Source of the DNA: Juglans regia
Lineage: Eukaryota; Streptophyta; Magnoliopsida; Fagales; Juglandaceae
Length of the DNA stretch: 64,000 nt
Direction of reading: 5' to 3'
Assembly (NCBI RefSeq): GCF_001411555.2
Contig: NC_049901.1
Coordinates: 39,216,964 to 39,280,963 of the forward strand
In this document: positions 23,092 to 34,535 of the stretch, piece after piece
Position numbering within the stretch: the stretch's first letter is position 1
How the letters are laid out: every line of letters starts with the position of its first letter
Notes under the pieces: generated by a model
Databases searched by the model: none
What the model saw: only the letters and a program-made list of their open reading frames with translations
What the model was told of the DNA's origin: nothing
Made by a program: the position numbers and the translations under genes

Positions 23092-26000
23092 TCATGCAGA
23101 GCAGCAAAACAGTCTTCTTCCACTTTCTTGTGATCTGCCCTGTAACTTCATCCCAGTTGTACGTGAAGGGTTAGCTTTTGCCAGTCTCTTTGCTGCAAAA
23201 TAGCTCATCTCTATAAGCACGAAAAAGTTCTGGGTAAAACAGAGAATCAAATTTAGCTAACAGTTGGTTGATGTCACCATACATGGATAAATGGCAGGGC
23301 CATATTAAAAAAGAGTTGTCACCAAAGGATGAAGCCACCATTGGACATAAACTATCCAATTAAGAAGTTGTTTTGAAGCCATAAGTGACCTCGCCCACCC
23401 CCCAGCGCATTTTAGGATTCTTATTTCTTGAATTTTTTTCCCTTACAGGGTCAAATATTGGGAATGCCATAAATTTGAAGCTTGCGTCAACCCTCGATCT
23501 TAAACAGAAAAAAGTAGCTAAAGTTACCTATCTCATAGAAGAGCTCGTTCACATTCTGTGCAGATTTTGCAGATGTTTCAACAAAAACCAAGCCATTTTC
23601 TTTAGCATACTGATCACCATCCTGCAACCATTATTACAGAGGATTGAAAAATTTTGTTTTTGGCAATTGCATCAAGCAATGGACTCATTTGCAATAATGA
23701 TCATCACAACCAACATATAACCTGCTTGAACAATTAACACATTCTCTCCTCGTCAAATTACAAATGTCAAGGTGCAACCAATGTGCCATTGAGTACACTC
23801 AACTACAAACAGTATAAAGGTAAGAGTATTGGACTGTAACAGTGTAGCTACCTCTTTTCTTTGGTTCAATGGTTTTCTGCTATAGTTTTAAAGGGAGGGA
23901 ATATTCATGAGTTTTTGCTTTCTTTTCAGCTTTCTAGAATGTAATTAGGTGTCTCTTTTGTATACTTCCCGTGTACATGGGCTTTACCTAGTTTCATTCA
24001 ATCAATAAAGCTTCCTACTTATAAAAAAAAAAAAATGTAGCTACCTCAGCTGGCACTTTCCTCTTCCCTTCCAAGTCAGCCTTGTTGGCAGCCAAGAACA
24101 TTATCAAATTTGGATTTCCTGATTTGGTAAAATAAGAAAGCAGATTAGCTATTGAACAAAATTCACTTAAATAATCAGTTTAAGTGCATAAGTGGTCATA
24201 ATATCAAGTTTAAGGATCCAGCCAATAGATGACCTTAAGTTTGATTTCTACATTAATTCTGTTCAAGGTTTTCATTAAATCCTCTATAACTCAGTCAATT
24301 TAAGGGGTGGTCAAACATATAAAAGCCTTGAGATGGAATTTTTTCAGTACTGATAAATACTGTCAAATTGAATTCAAAGGGTCATAACAATAGTGGCAAG
24401 TCTTTTTCCATGACCCCACCCTCCACTCATTTTGTAAGTTGAAGAGGTTTCATTTGAGCTATAATTCATTGGCTATAATGAAAAATTATATAATAACAAA
24501 AATTTATCTTTTAAGGTATCACCGAAGCAAAATTGGCCCCTGCATATTATGAAGACAGCAAAACATGCAGTGAACAGATTGTAAAATAGAGACTACTATG
24601 GTTCCACAATAGAAGAAAATATAGAAGGTATAAAGTAACACATATAATCTCACTCCTAAAGGAAAGCAATCCCAGGCAATTTTTTGTACAGGAAACCACC
24701 CATGGATATGGGCATACATACATCCCATCTGGGTGCCACGGGCCTCACAAAATGGATTGTCTGGATCAGTGCATCTCAAGAAGGTTAAAGACTTCCATTG
24801 CAGGTGATTCAGTCCTGATTCGAAGTATTACAGCTTGAAAATTTCATACACAGATTGATGATGGAGACAATGATTGAAGAAGCAATAGAAAAAAAAGAAG
24901 AATATACAGGATAGTTTTAGTCTCAGCTTGTAAGTGTTGAATTCATTATTTTCTGTCAATTACCTTGTCTTTGCAATTCCTGAACCCACTTTTTGGCTCG
25001 TACAAATGAATCCTAAAAAATAAGCACATGCATTTAAAGTGTCAGATAGATCCCTAGTTTCAGATTACATAACTCCGACAAGTTCCTTTTTTTCCAAAGA
25101 AAGATAATTTAATTGGATATGCAATCCAAGCCACAAAGTAACAAAAGAAGGGGGTGGAGACCCCTAGCTATAAACATCCCCCAAAAAAAAACACGTTGCA
25201 GGTAAAATGAGAACCAACTGAAAAAAAGTTCTTAATGAAGATTTTTGTTGCTCTTACTACTTGAAAAAAGCATTCACAAAATCACAGATAGATCTCAAGA
25301 TTATAATCAACGTGGGTAACTTCAAGAGAGGACACACAGGGCCATCTGAACACCACAATGTTCAAAGAAATGGACACAAACACTAGAGAGGATTAAGGTA
25401 ATTGGCTACTAAAGCTTAGAATTGACGTTCGAAAATCAGCTTCTTAAGTTTAGATCACTACTAACGATATTAGTTGGACACAATAATGAGTATGTGAGAG
25501 GCTAAAAATAAAACTAATTCTAGATGAAATTAACATGTGAAAAGCTAGTAATAAGGTTAGTAGATTCTTGTAAAATAGCTACCATGCTTGTAATGTCATA
25601 AACCACAACAGCTGCTGCTGCACCACGATAGTACATAGGAGCCAAACTATGATATCTCTCCTGTCCTGCTGTATCCCATATATCAAATTTAATAGTGGCC
25701 TCATTTAGTGACAAGACCTGTGTGAAGAATGCCGCTCCAATGGTTGATTCCTGCATCTTATACGCATGTTAGAGGTTGTACACTATCATGATTTTGAGGA
25801 AGGAAAACGAGAGTGCAGATAAATAGTAACGAAACAGAAAAGGAACCTGGTACTCAGAAAATTGGCCTTTGACAAATCTCAACACCAAACTTGTTTTTCC
25901 GGCTCCCATGTCCCCAAGAAATACCTAGGGTAAAAGCTTGATAAAATCAAAAACAACAAAAGCTTTCTCTTTCGCCAATGATCCATAACCATTCCTATCA

Positions 26001-26595
26001 ATTTCGAAATTCTTATATGTAAGACAACTAATAGCTAATTCAAAATCTTTCTTGCATTTCCGGGGGATAAGCTGGGATCATATCCTCCACGCCACAATAC
26101 GATTTTAACAATCCATAAATCATATATCATTGACAACCAAGCTCATGAAGTCCACATAATCTCGGGGCGACGACCAAGAAACGAGAATGTCTCACAAGAC
26201 GGATGTCGATTTTAGTGGCAATCATGCATAAAAGCTATCTACGATCGTAAAATCATACAGTTCCCTCCTTTTTCACGCAGCTACGTGTAGTAATTAAGGC
26301 ATATGATTACTTATAAAAAAAAATAAAAAGAGTAATTAAGGCATACGATTAGACAAATAATTATGTTAATCAGCATTTATATATCTATAACAGGTTGTGT
26401 AGTATGAAAGTCCGTATTCGAAGGTACCCAAAGCAACAAATTTCAGATGCTACATATCAAAGTTGTTAAATTCGTCTCAAAAATCTTATCTATGTGAAAT
26501 AAAGTTAAACCCTTTTCATTGTTTGGGCGAATTCTAAGAAAATAAGACATACCCACCAGCTTGGCTTGTACGTTCTTGTTGCCCGTCCTCGCCAT
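23092..26595 (-). CDS. Rab5-type small GTPase (RABF2/ARA7-RHA1 class), 200 aa
   Basis: Seven exons on the minus strand join in frame: 26595-26557, 25924-25847, 25750-25583, 25012-24964, 24118-24045, 23621-23528 and 23192-23092. GTPase motifs are all present: P-loop GDMGAGKTS (exon 2), switch [12 protein letters not shown] with the effector Thr, WDTAGQE and the Rab5-like [15 protein letters not shown] (exon 3), NKAD (exon 5) and ETSAK (exon 6). The C-terminus ends FCCSA, a double-cysteine geranylgeranylation site. The family recruits tethers on early and late endosomes and guides vacuolar traffic. Exon 1 encodes [13 protein letters not shown], like ARA7, with no N-myristoylation signal, so it is not the RABF1/ARA6 type. 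Length equals the family norm. LINE pieces sit in introns 1 and 5. Confidence 0.95.
23843..24047 (+). mobile_element. 5'-truncated LINE at the exon 5 splice donor of the Rab5 gene
   Basis: TGTAGCTACCTC is duplicated at 23843-23854 and 24036-24047. The 181-bp insert between ends CCTACTTATAAAAAAAA, the usual 3' tail of plant L1 elements, preceded by CTTCCCGTGTACATGGGCTTTACC and AATAAAG. It lies antisense to the Rab gene. The right-hand duplicate contains the last three coding bases of exon 5 and its GT donor, so the duplication also copied the donor site into the intron. Confidence 0.85.
26291..26351 (+). mobile_element. 23-bp LINE tail with 19-bp target duplication
   Basis: TAATTAAGGCATA(T/C)GATTA occurs at 26291-26309 and 26333-26351, 18 of 19 identical. 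The insert is only CTTATAAAAAAAAATAAAA plus GAG. CTTATAAAA is the same L1-type tail seen at 24018. It lies in intron 1 of the Rab5 gene. Confidence 0.72.
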
Positions 26596-27894
26596 TCTCA
26601 ATCTAAAGTTAAAAAAACTCTTCAAGATTTTAACCAAAGGAGAAGCAGTGCTGCGCGCAGAGAGAAGTTAACAGTTTTGAAAGCGAAATCTGGGAGAGCG
26701 AAACACCTGTTACTGCTTTGGGAAAGGTGTAGACGAGGAGGAAAAGGAGATGGAAAATGCTATCAGCGAAGAAGTGTTTCTTGATTCCACGAAAGCTTGG
26801 ATCAATCTAAACACACGTAGGAAATGAATAGGTAGTAGCGGGATTAGCATGGGACTGGTAGTTTTGTCCGTTGACTGGTTGGTTTCTGATTTTTGTCCTT
26901 TTTTTCATTTTTTTATTTGCCTGGTTCCTCAGTTCTCACTCTTTTTGTCATCTTGTTTTGTCCACTTTGTGGCTCGGGCGGATTTAGCTTGGATCAAGAT
27001 TCTCTTGGTTACAAATTAAAACGTTTTTGAGATTTTGATCTCTTGATTCCAACAAACTCTTATCTATTATGATTTTGAATTAATGAATCTTGTTTCTCTT
27101 CATTCGTATAATCTTTTTCTTATGAGGTTAGATGATATCATGATCTGCATTTTCTATGAATAAAGTCTTTGATCAGTTTTTCTAATCTAAATGTTTTGAT
27201 TTTCTCAATTTATGTTTTTTAAATGGGAAATTATATTAATCGTACAAGGTCTAATTACTCATTTCTGATATAATTTATTACTTAATTGTAGAAGAAGTTA
27301 ATTACTCTTGATGGATAAAGTTACTTCGATACATTCTATGAAAGACTCGTGATATTGAAACAAATTAAATTTATAAAGTTTTCATTGGCATACAAAATAA
27401 GAATGTAAGGGGAGAAAAGACCAAGGTGTTCAACCAGATTCTAGTGATCAAGATGCTAATATATATATATATAAAGAGACTTTCTTAAAAGATGATAAAA
27501 TACCTTTAGAATCTTAGGGTATTTGAAATCTTGAGTTGATTCTGAAATACTTTTTGAAAATTTTAAAAAAAAGGAATAAGAAAGAAAAAGGAAAAAAAAA
27601 AAGTTTTTAAAGATTTCTAGAAACTAATAGGGAAATTATATAAGGTTTGATGTATATATGTTTGGTTGAAAGAAATGTTGAGAATGTTTGAAAATTGATG
27701 ACTCTTTTTTAGATGAGATGTATATGGGGTTTCATGGAGGTAGATATGAAATTCTATATAAATATATATATATATATATTAAATTTTTTGGGTTGAAGTT
27801 TGTAAAAATAGATAAATAGGATTGAAAAGTTGTTTATATATAATTTTTTAAGAGCATTTTTATTTTAGTTATTGTAAAAGGAAAAAAATATATG
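26596..27894. other. Rab5 gene 5' side and AT-rich spacer
   Basis: The first 200-300 bases must hold the Rab promoter and 5' UTR (minus strand), but I see no clear TATA box. The remainder is AT-rich with short TA runs (27464-27473 and 27762-27779). Confidence 0.35.
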
Positions 27895-27977
27895 CATCAG
27901 CCGGAAGCCTCAGCACACTTCATGCATTGAGTGAAAAAAAAAAAAATTGTGAGGTCTGTTGCGACTTCCGGCTGATG
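27895..27977. repeat. Short hairpin with perfect 13-bp arms
   Basis: CATCAGCCGGAAG (27895-27907) and its exact inverse CTTCCGGCTGATG (27965-27977) enclose 57 bases with an A-run. It may be a small MITE. No duplication is obvious. Confidence 0.7.
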
Positions 27978-30764
27978 TGCAACATACCTCTTGTAAAAGT
28001 TAGGAGTGGGGGGAGGGTCAAGCACACCCTGCCCGGATGATCCGCTCGTCCCGATAGACTTCGAGTTTATAGACACTCTCTCTCTCTTCTGATCTTTCTC
28101 CGAACGCCTTCGAATCCCTATCAGTTTCTCTTCTCCCAACCATCTTCTTCTCATGCTCATCTTCTTTTCTTTTTCTCTTGCTCCTATTCTTCGTTTTCTC
28201 CTCATTCTTCGTTTCTTCTACTCGTTTGGGTAAAACCACCAACTATAGTCGCGGGTCACTCAAGCCAGATCTATATTTTCCATTTGTTTGTTTGTTTGTT
28301 TATTTTATTTTATTTTTTGTTCTCGAGCTAGATCTATATTTTCAAACTAGATCAACGTTTTGTAGTTTGAGTTCTTATTTTTATTTTTATGTAGATTTTG
28401 GTTAGATCTTTATTTTGGTATTGATCTTATCCAGTTTTACGGGTGGAGGGGAGAAAAAACTCATCTGATCAACAGGGACGAACAAACCAAACAAGGGGGC
28501 AGCGGACCATATAGGGCGAGTAGCAGACCTAGTAAAAATTGTATTGATTTTTTTTTTCCTAAAAAATCTTTTGATGCAAGCTTTTACGACAACCAACTCA
28601 GTGAATGTATACAATTGTATCAAGTTGTCTAAGACTCTATCTGTAATCCTATACTTTCTCAAACTTTATTATATGTAACCTTTGCCTAAAAAAAAAAAAA
28701 ACAGAAAGTAATACACTCCGCCACCACAAGAAGGAAGAGGCCGAAGGAAATTACTGTGAAACTGCTACTTGATCAATTGAGATGAACAAAGAACACCGTC
28801 GAATTCAAAAAGCTCGTGTAGAACAACCCTAAATACCGATCCAAAAGATATTATTGCTTGATGTATTTGTTCTTCTGCTGTAGATTATTATGCACCGACA
28901 ACATCATCAACAATAAGACTAATAATTATAATAATGGTGACCATATATAATAACAAGGTTTTACCATTAATGTGGGCGGTGGCACTAATCCTTGCCAATG
29001 ATTGTAATCAGAAAATTCTATATACCATACTACTATCTCACTTTCATCCCACTAAATATGATGTGACACATATTGTAAGCACTCTGCTTTTGAAACTACA
29101 CTACAAGAAATAAAACTTTTTGCGGAGATTTTATGTCTGCTGGAAATAAAATCACCGCAACAAGTGATATTTGCCTCCAATTTGTGTGTTTTTGAAAACT
29201 TGATATCTATGAAAATAAGGATTCTAATACTATTTGGTCTATCGAAATCGATCTTTTTATTTTTTCCAAGGAACTCAAAGTCATAAATGAAGTACTTTTA
29301 CCAATTAGATCTTGATCTTAAAATCTGCTGATATATTGTTTTGGCCTCAACGGTATAGTCAGATGACTCTCTGTTCTCACATGTTGGTTCTTGGTAATAG
29401 TCTGTTTGGGGGTACTGTTCATTCATGACTTGTTTAATGATAAATGACAGGAAATAAAGAACAGTATTTATGTGGTTCGACTTGTCCACTAGCTTTATAT
29501 CACATCTTCCCTTTATATCTGATCAAGCTGCATTGTCCATTGTCAAACCCTCTTTTTCTCCTTTCCTTCTTTTCATTGTAGGCTTTCATCTTCATAAGTC
29601 TTCAGTGGGCATTACACTTGCACTCATTTTATCCTTAAAAAATCATTAAAAAAGTTTCTTTCAAGGAATATAAAAAAGTTTTGAAAGTTTCATAGGTTTT
29701 ATATATTTTGATGTATATATTTGTTGGAAATTATGAAAATGAATATAAAAAAGTATTTAAATAACAAATAAAAGAATGCATTAAAAAGGAGATAAAAAAT
29801 AATATTTTATTATTATAAAGAGTAAAATGATTAATTTAATATGGGGTTCAAGTTTTGCGTAGATAGTCAAAAGTTAAAAATTGACATATTAGCCAAATTT
29901 TAACTAAAAATTTGTATCTTAACAACTATATTAACGGGAAAAGAGATTTTGGAGGTTCATCGCAGCGCCTGGTATAAAGTCACTGTACAGTCATACACTC
30001 GCTTTGATTTCCAAAGCTTTAAACCTCAGTACCTGCTTGAAAATCAGTCGATCATTTCATTGGCCGTTTTGAAACACTTTTGGGAGGCTATTGTCGTCGT
30101 TGCTAACTGTTCCAAAAAGCCGAATTGATATGGAGAAAAGCAGATCAGGCCCATGTTTTTCTTATAACGTACGTACGTACGTACAGGGATCAGCAGAATA
30201 TGGTAAAGATGGAACTGAAAGATGGATAAAGTATCGGGAAACGTACAGTCCAAAATGATAATTCCGCACTTCAAGGCTAAAGGGCTTTTAAACTGATCAT
30301 GTAGCTAGAGTTTCTGCTGCATGAACAATATGCATGCCAGTCCCGCGATCTATATAGGGTCCCATAATCATGAGATCAGAGCCACCAAATGCTCCCAATT
30401 ACTACGCGATAATTATATGTATATATGCCAAGGTTGCCAAAATCTGTTGGCAAACTGTGCGATCAGGAAATTATATCAGAAAATATGCCAAAGTGTACGT
30501 ACATTCAGCCACACGTAACCACATGGTAATTAAACCTCATCTCTTCATGCAACCAGTCGCAGCATGCACCACGTCATGCGCACCTTTTGTTTCTTCTGCT
30601 TTTTTTAAGGTCAATTCTGCTGGGTACAAACGGGACGTGCAAGCGGCAGGTAATCGAGTCTTATGTGGAATAAAATAATAAAATAAAAGCTGATCGGTTG
30701 GTGGACGGTTCCATGTCTCTCTCTCTGGGTGCTTTTCGATGTTTCCCATCTCAGGCACTTGCAC
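27978..30764. other. Spacer, no gene recognised
   Basis: It includes CT-rich sequence (28070-28230), a TTTG/TTTA run (28281-28318), an A-tract after TTTGCC at 28686-28700 that might be an old retroposon tail, and ACGT tandem units at 30166-30184. Open frames are short and lack domains. Confidence 0.35.
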
Positions 30765-31366
30765 TCAAAGAATTAGTCCAAAAGCCAGCATCTTGCCCTG
30801 ACCCCTGGAGTGCACCCCAATTATAAGCTCCTTCAGACTTTTTGGAAGAAGTAAATTGGCCCTTATTACGCTGCATCCTGAGAGCAACCTCTTGACGAAC
30901 ACTATATCTTTCTTATCGAAGCATCGCTCTTTTCTCTTCTGTCGGAACTTATTCAACGAAGCTGCTCCTTGCGGTTGACTACACTTTACAAGTACTCCAT
31001 CACACCACCCCTCTGGTTCTGAGGCAACATCTCCGCTTGTGGGCCTGAAGATAGTTCGCATCCACCTAGAAGCAGCAACACTGCTTGAACCTTATCGGGG
31101 GTAACAGAGTCGAATACATAAACTTGGCCTGGAAACGAGAGCATGAGCTGGCTGGTGCCGTCGTGACACTGAATCACCATCTCCGAGGCTCCACCATCAC
31201 TACCACCATGACTGTACACAGCGTCAATAGTGACGTCATCGACGACACCGCCTACTGAGTCGGCATCGTCGTCAATTAAGTGGTCTTCGTAGCGAATGAG
31301 GGAGTTATCGATTGACCGGCGCCGGAAATGTCGTCGTCCTCGGCTGCCGCAAAGATCTGATTGGGC
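30765..31366 (-). pseudogene. ZML/GATA-type TIFY-CCT protein pseudogene, intronless
   Basis: On the minus strand, RYEDHLIDDDADSVGG is followed by a TIFY domain ([20 protein letters not shown], 31219-30986), then in another frame a CCT domain start ([19 protein letters not shown]), then in a third frame [21 protein letters not shown]. This is the N-terminal order of ZIM-like GATA factors (ZML, GATA24/28 class). At least three frame breaks and the absence of the GATA zinc finger show that it is dead. No intron separates TIFY from CCT, unlike normal family genes as I recall them, so it probably came from a processed mRNA. Confidence 0.85.
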
Positions 31367-31470
31367 ATGTTTAGGGTCTATGAGTGTCCGTACATTGGGA
31401 TTTTCGTAATTGAAGCGAGTGTAGATGGGGCATTACAGAGGCAAATGTGCGGAACAAAGAAAACCTAAAT

Positions 31471-31660
31471 CTAGGGTTGGGAAAGGGAAATTGAAAGGGC
31501 CAAGGCTTGTTCACACCATAATGGATAGTTGGAAGGGGTGAGTCGAAGTGTAATGAAATTTCTAACATTGAGTGAAAGTGATGTCATGCTTGGCTTGGTT
31601 GGAGTACTGTGTTGAAGAGCTGTGAGTGTTTGGGTGTTGTATGTCAAGTGCTCACTACTT
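31471..31660 (-). pseudogene. Copia gag N-terminal fragment
   Basis: The minus strand encodes NVRNFITLRLTPSNYPLWCEQALAL, close to the conserved start of plant Copia gag proteins (usually TNYPLWREQ). Only about 60 residues are present, wedged between the ZML and PBP1-like pieces. Confidence 0.7.
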
Positions 31661-31675
31661 CCGAGCTGTGAGTTG

Positions 31676-31921
31676 TCAATAACCATCACCGTAGAAATCG
31701 CCTTCCTTTAACATGGAAAGCAGATCTTCGTCTCTCAAGTCGTGCAGGCCCAGCAGAGCGGAGTTCCTCTTGAGGCTATCGAAGGTGATGACCACTTTGT
31801 CGTCGTCCACCAACAGATCAAAGCCGTTGCACAGCTCAACTATCAGGCTGTCCCCACCGAGCTTGTAGGCCATGGTCGGTAAGAAATCTTGGAATTGGCT
31901 TTCCGGGTTTTGGGATGCCAT
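31676..31921 (-). pseudogene. PBP1/KIC-like calcium-binding protein, truncated
   Basis: The 81-residue minus-strand frame begins MASQNPESQFQDFLPTMA and contains LGGDSLIVELCNGFDLL, FDSLKRNSALLGLHDL and LLSMLKEGDFYGDGY. This matches small plant EF-hand proteins of the PBP1/KIC group. The family EF-hand loop should continue past DGDG, but the frame stops there, and the loop reads DFYGDGY with one acidic ligand changed. A full protein would be about 110-135 aa. The start has a purine-rich leader (GA repeat, 31960-32011), so this could still be transcribed. I infer a gene fragment rather than a working calcium sensor. Confidence 0.7.
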
Positions 31922-31950
31922 TGCAATTTATTGCTAGCACACAGACGAGG

Positions 31951-31961
31951 AGGGAGGGAGG

Positions 31962-32011
<50 letters not shown>
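31951..32011. repeat. (GGGA)n(GA)n microsatellite
   Basis: Four GGGA-type units are followed by about twenty GA units, just upstream of the PBP1-like start codon on its strand. Confidence 0.92.
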
Positions 32012-32013
<2 letters not shown>

Positions 32014-32370
32014 TTATTAATTTGGGATGAAATTATTAGAAATGTGTAAAGGGTAGGAGCAGGATGAGGAGGGAGTTGAGATTTCGAAGAAGGAGAGGCC
32101 ATGGAAGACAAGTAAGGTACAGATCATACACGAAGAGAGAAGGAAAATGAAAACACTAACGTGGCCTCGCCGATTGCAAGCCGTTTACACCATCCGTTTG
32201 CAAGAAGCATTTTTCTTTTAAGGTTGTGTGATTATCATCATCATCTCATGCAGTTTCCCAAAGATAAATGTTTTTCATTTTTCCATAATATTTGTTTTAC
32301 TTAAATTAAACAAAATAAATAGGTATCTAGCTAGGAGTACTGTATGTGCAAACAACCCTCATATCTTATA

Positions 32371-32543
32371 GAGTAATATTATATACAGTCGTGGAATACA
32401 CAAACGTCATACAGTCGTTTTAAAAAAGAGTGGGATCCACTCATAAAAAATTAATTTCTTTTCATATGGGTCTCATATTTATTCACTTTTTTTAAAATGA
32501 CTGCACGACGCTTGCACACTCACGACTGCAAGTATCATTTCTC
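32371..32543. mobile_element. Mutator-type MITE, 173 bp, copy 3
   Basis: The ends GAGTAATATTATATACAGTCG and CGACTGCAAGTATCATTTCTC are inverted repeats. Perfect 9-bp flanks TATCTTATA lie at 32362-32370 and 32544-32552. Confidence 0.88.
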
Positions 32544-32907
32544 TATCTTATAAGTTTGAAATTAGCTAATATATATGGAATTAACCTAACTAGCTAATTA
32601 AAGCAGAATCCTGATCTTTAAACTTTTGAGTACTAGAGATAGGAAAGGGAGCTTTCTTCTGCCTTGTTACTCGCACTATACATGGACAAACAAGGAGGAA
32701 TCAAATTTGGGCACCACTTGATTGCATTATTTGCTCTTACCTCACCCTCTAAAAGGATAATATTAGTTTGTCGTCTTCTCTTATATGCTTAAAATAATTG
32801 AGATCCTCTCCATTGGTCTTATCAAATTGAATGGACTAATAAAAAAACACAGAGATTGCATTTGGTTAAATCCTTTTTGAAAATCTTAAACGAATTGAAT
32901 ATTGTAA

Positions 32908-33114
32908 GGATTCGTTTGGTTATGCAGTTCAGATAAAATGTGATATTTTGTTAAAAATTAAATAAAATATTGATATAATATAATTTTTTAATATAATTTT
33001 TATTTTTAGATTTGAAAAAAATGAATTATTTATTATATTTTGTGTGAGTGTTTAAAAAAATTGTAATAATTATATGAGATGAGATAATTTGATTTTGTGT
33101 AATCAAACTAGTCT
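32908..33114. mobile_element. Tourist-like MITE, 207 bp
   Basis: The start GGATTCGTTTGGTTA pairs with the end TAATCAAACTAGTCT. Both flanks are TAA. The interior carries the TTGAAAAAAATGAATTATTTATTATATTTTGTGTG block shared by the family (33015-33050). It ends about 190 bp upstream of the small gene at 33308. Confidence 0.75.
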
Positions 33115-33307
33115 TAAGACTCATTATACGTCTATCTCTCTCTCATGAATTAAACTGATCTCTCTCTCTCTCTAAGATATCTATTCACAAACACATATAG
33201 GTGTATATATATTCCTCATGTCTGTCTATCTTGAAGCTAGCTTTGCATATTAAGTTGGGGTTTCTCCATTCTCTCTCTCTCTTAAACAAAGATATATAAT
33301 ATAACAT

Positions 33308-33556
33308 ATGGCTTCGAAAAGTGGTAACGTTTCCACGACTCCGAAAAGTGGCAGAGGAGGAAAAGGCGCCGTCGACGCGACATCAACAAGTTCACCAAAA
33401 GGAGGCCAATGCTTGTGTTCACCAACGACGCACCAAGGGTCGTTCCGTTGCAGGTTTCATCGGTCATCGGCTAAAATGATGAAGCGATCAATCTCCATGC
33501 CCGCCAATACCTCTTCAGCCGCTGCCCTCTCTCCCAACTCTGTCGGGTCTACGTAA
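33308..33556 (+). CDS. Small basic protein with CLCSPTTH motif, 82 aa
   Basis: An intronless frame of 82 codons encodes MASKSGNVSTTPKSGRGGKG, then CLCSPTTHQGSFRCRFHR (about residues 36-53) and KRSISMPAN. The C-x-CSPT-x-H-x-GSFRC-x-x-H-R motif is found in a poorly characterised plant family often labelled serine-rich protein-related. No function is known to me. The three cysteines and two histidines could bind a metal, which is inference. The start is preceded by a CT-rich leader (33272-33284) and ATATAA runs. There are no membrane segments or signal peptide. Confidence 0.75.
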   Translation: MASKSGNVSTTPKSGRGGKGAVDATSTSSPKGGQCLCSPTTHQGSFRCRFHRSSAKMMKRSISMPANTSSAAALSPNSVGST

Positions 33557-33694
33557 TGCATGCTAGCTGATCTATATATGCTTTCAAATTAAACAATTGT
33601 CTTATATATATCGCTCCTTCAAAATCCATCTAGAACTCAATTTGGGATTCTGTCTGCTTGTGATTTATTTATGTGAAGTTCTTCAAAAGTCACA

Positions 33695-33695
33695 G

Positions 33696-33728
<33 letters not shown>
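33695..33728. repeat. (CA)n microsatellite
   Basis: About sixteen CA units lie 140 bp after the stop codon of the small gene. Confidence 0.92.
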
Positions 33729-33730
<2 letters not shown>

Positions 33731-34535
33731 GCATATTGTTGGATCTATAATATTGTTGTTTGGTAAATATGATCTCTTTTCTCTTATTCATGAAAATATT
33801 AACGTATTATGATCAGAGCTGCATGCAATGCTTCTGTTTGTGTGTGTATTTATATATATGAGACTGCAGGCTGCAGCCGCTAGCACTAATTTCTCTCAAC
33901 CAAATGATATTGACTATTGAGTTCTAAGAAAAATGGCTGACAACTTAATTTCCAAGCAAGTTTATTATTCAAGGTAATAAAATTCCTGCGAACCTTGAAA
34001 CAATCATCATATCTTCTTTTACCTCACAACTCATTGATCATCATAAACTCCTCTGAAAATCAGTGACATTTACGATTTCTTTTTGGTCCAAAAAATATCA
34101 GCCAGCTGCTAAGTACCATTAGTGGCCTGTAATTCATATCTGGAGATCAGATTGCATCCATTGTAGTTGTGGGTGGGTGAACTACGATTTTTCAAAAAAA
34201 TATAAAAAATTCGGATTACGATGAAATTATGGTCGTGAATCGAGATGGGTTTTGAATGGCCAACGAATTTTAGTCATTTTATATTTGGTAAGAATAATAT
34301 CAATGATAAAATCCACAAAGCCCTGGCCATGTTTTGTTTTTTCAATATATTCAACAGCCAAAAAGGTGATGTCCCTCGATAATGACTCTGAAAGAAACTT
34401 TGACGTGCAAACTAATTTGTCTGTAACATATTGTCTTCTTTTTCCTTGATCTCTACTGGCCTTATCTTTCTTTGTTGCCAAGCATGTTACATAGCTGTTA
34501 CATGTCACTTTCTCAATACAAATATTCTTGAGTTC

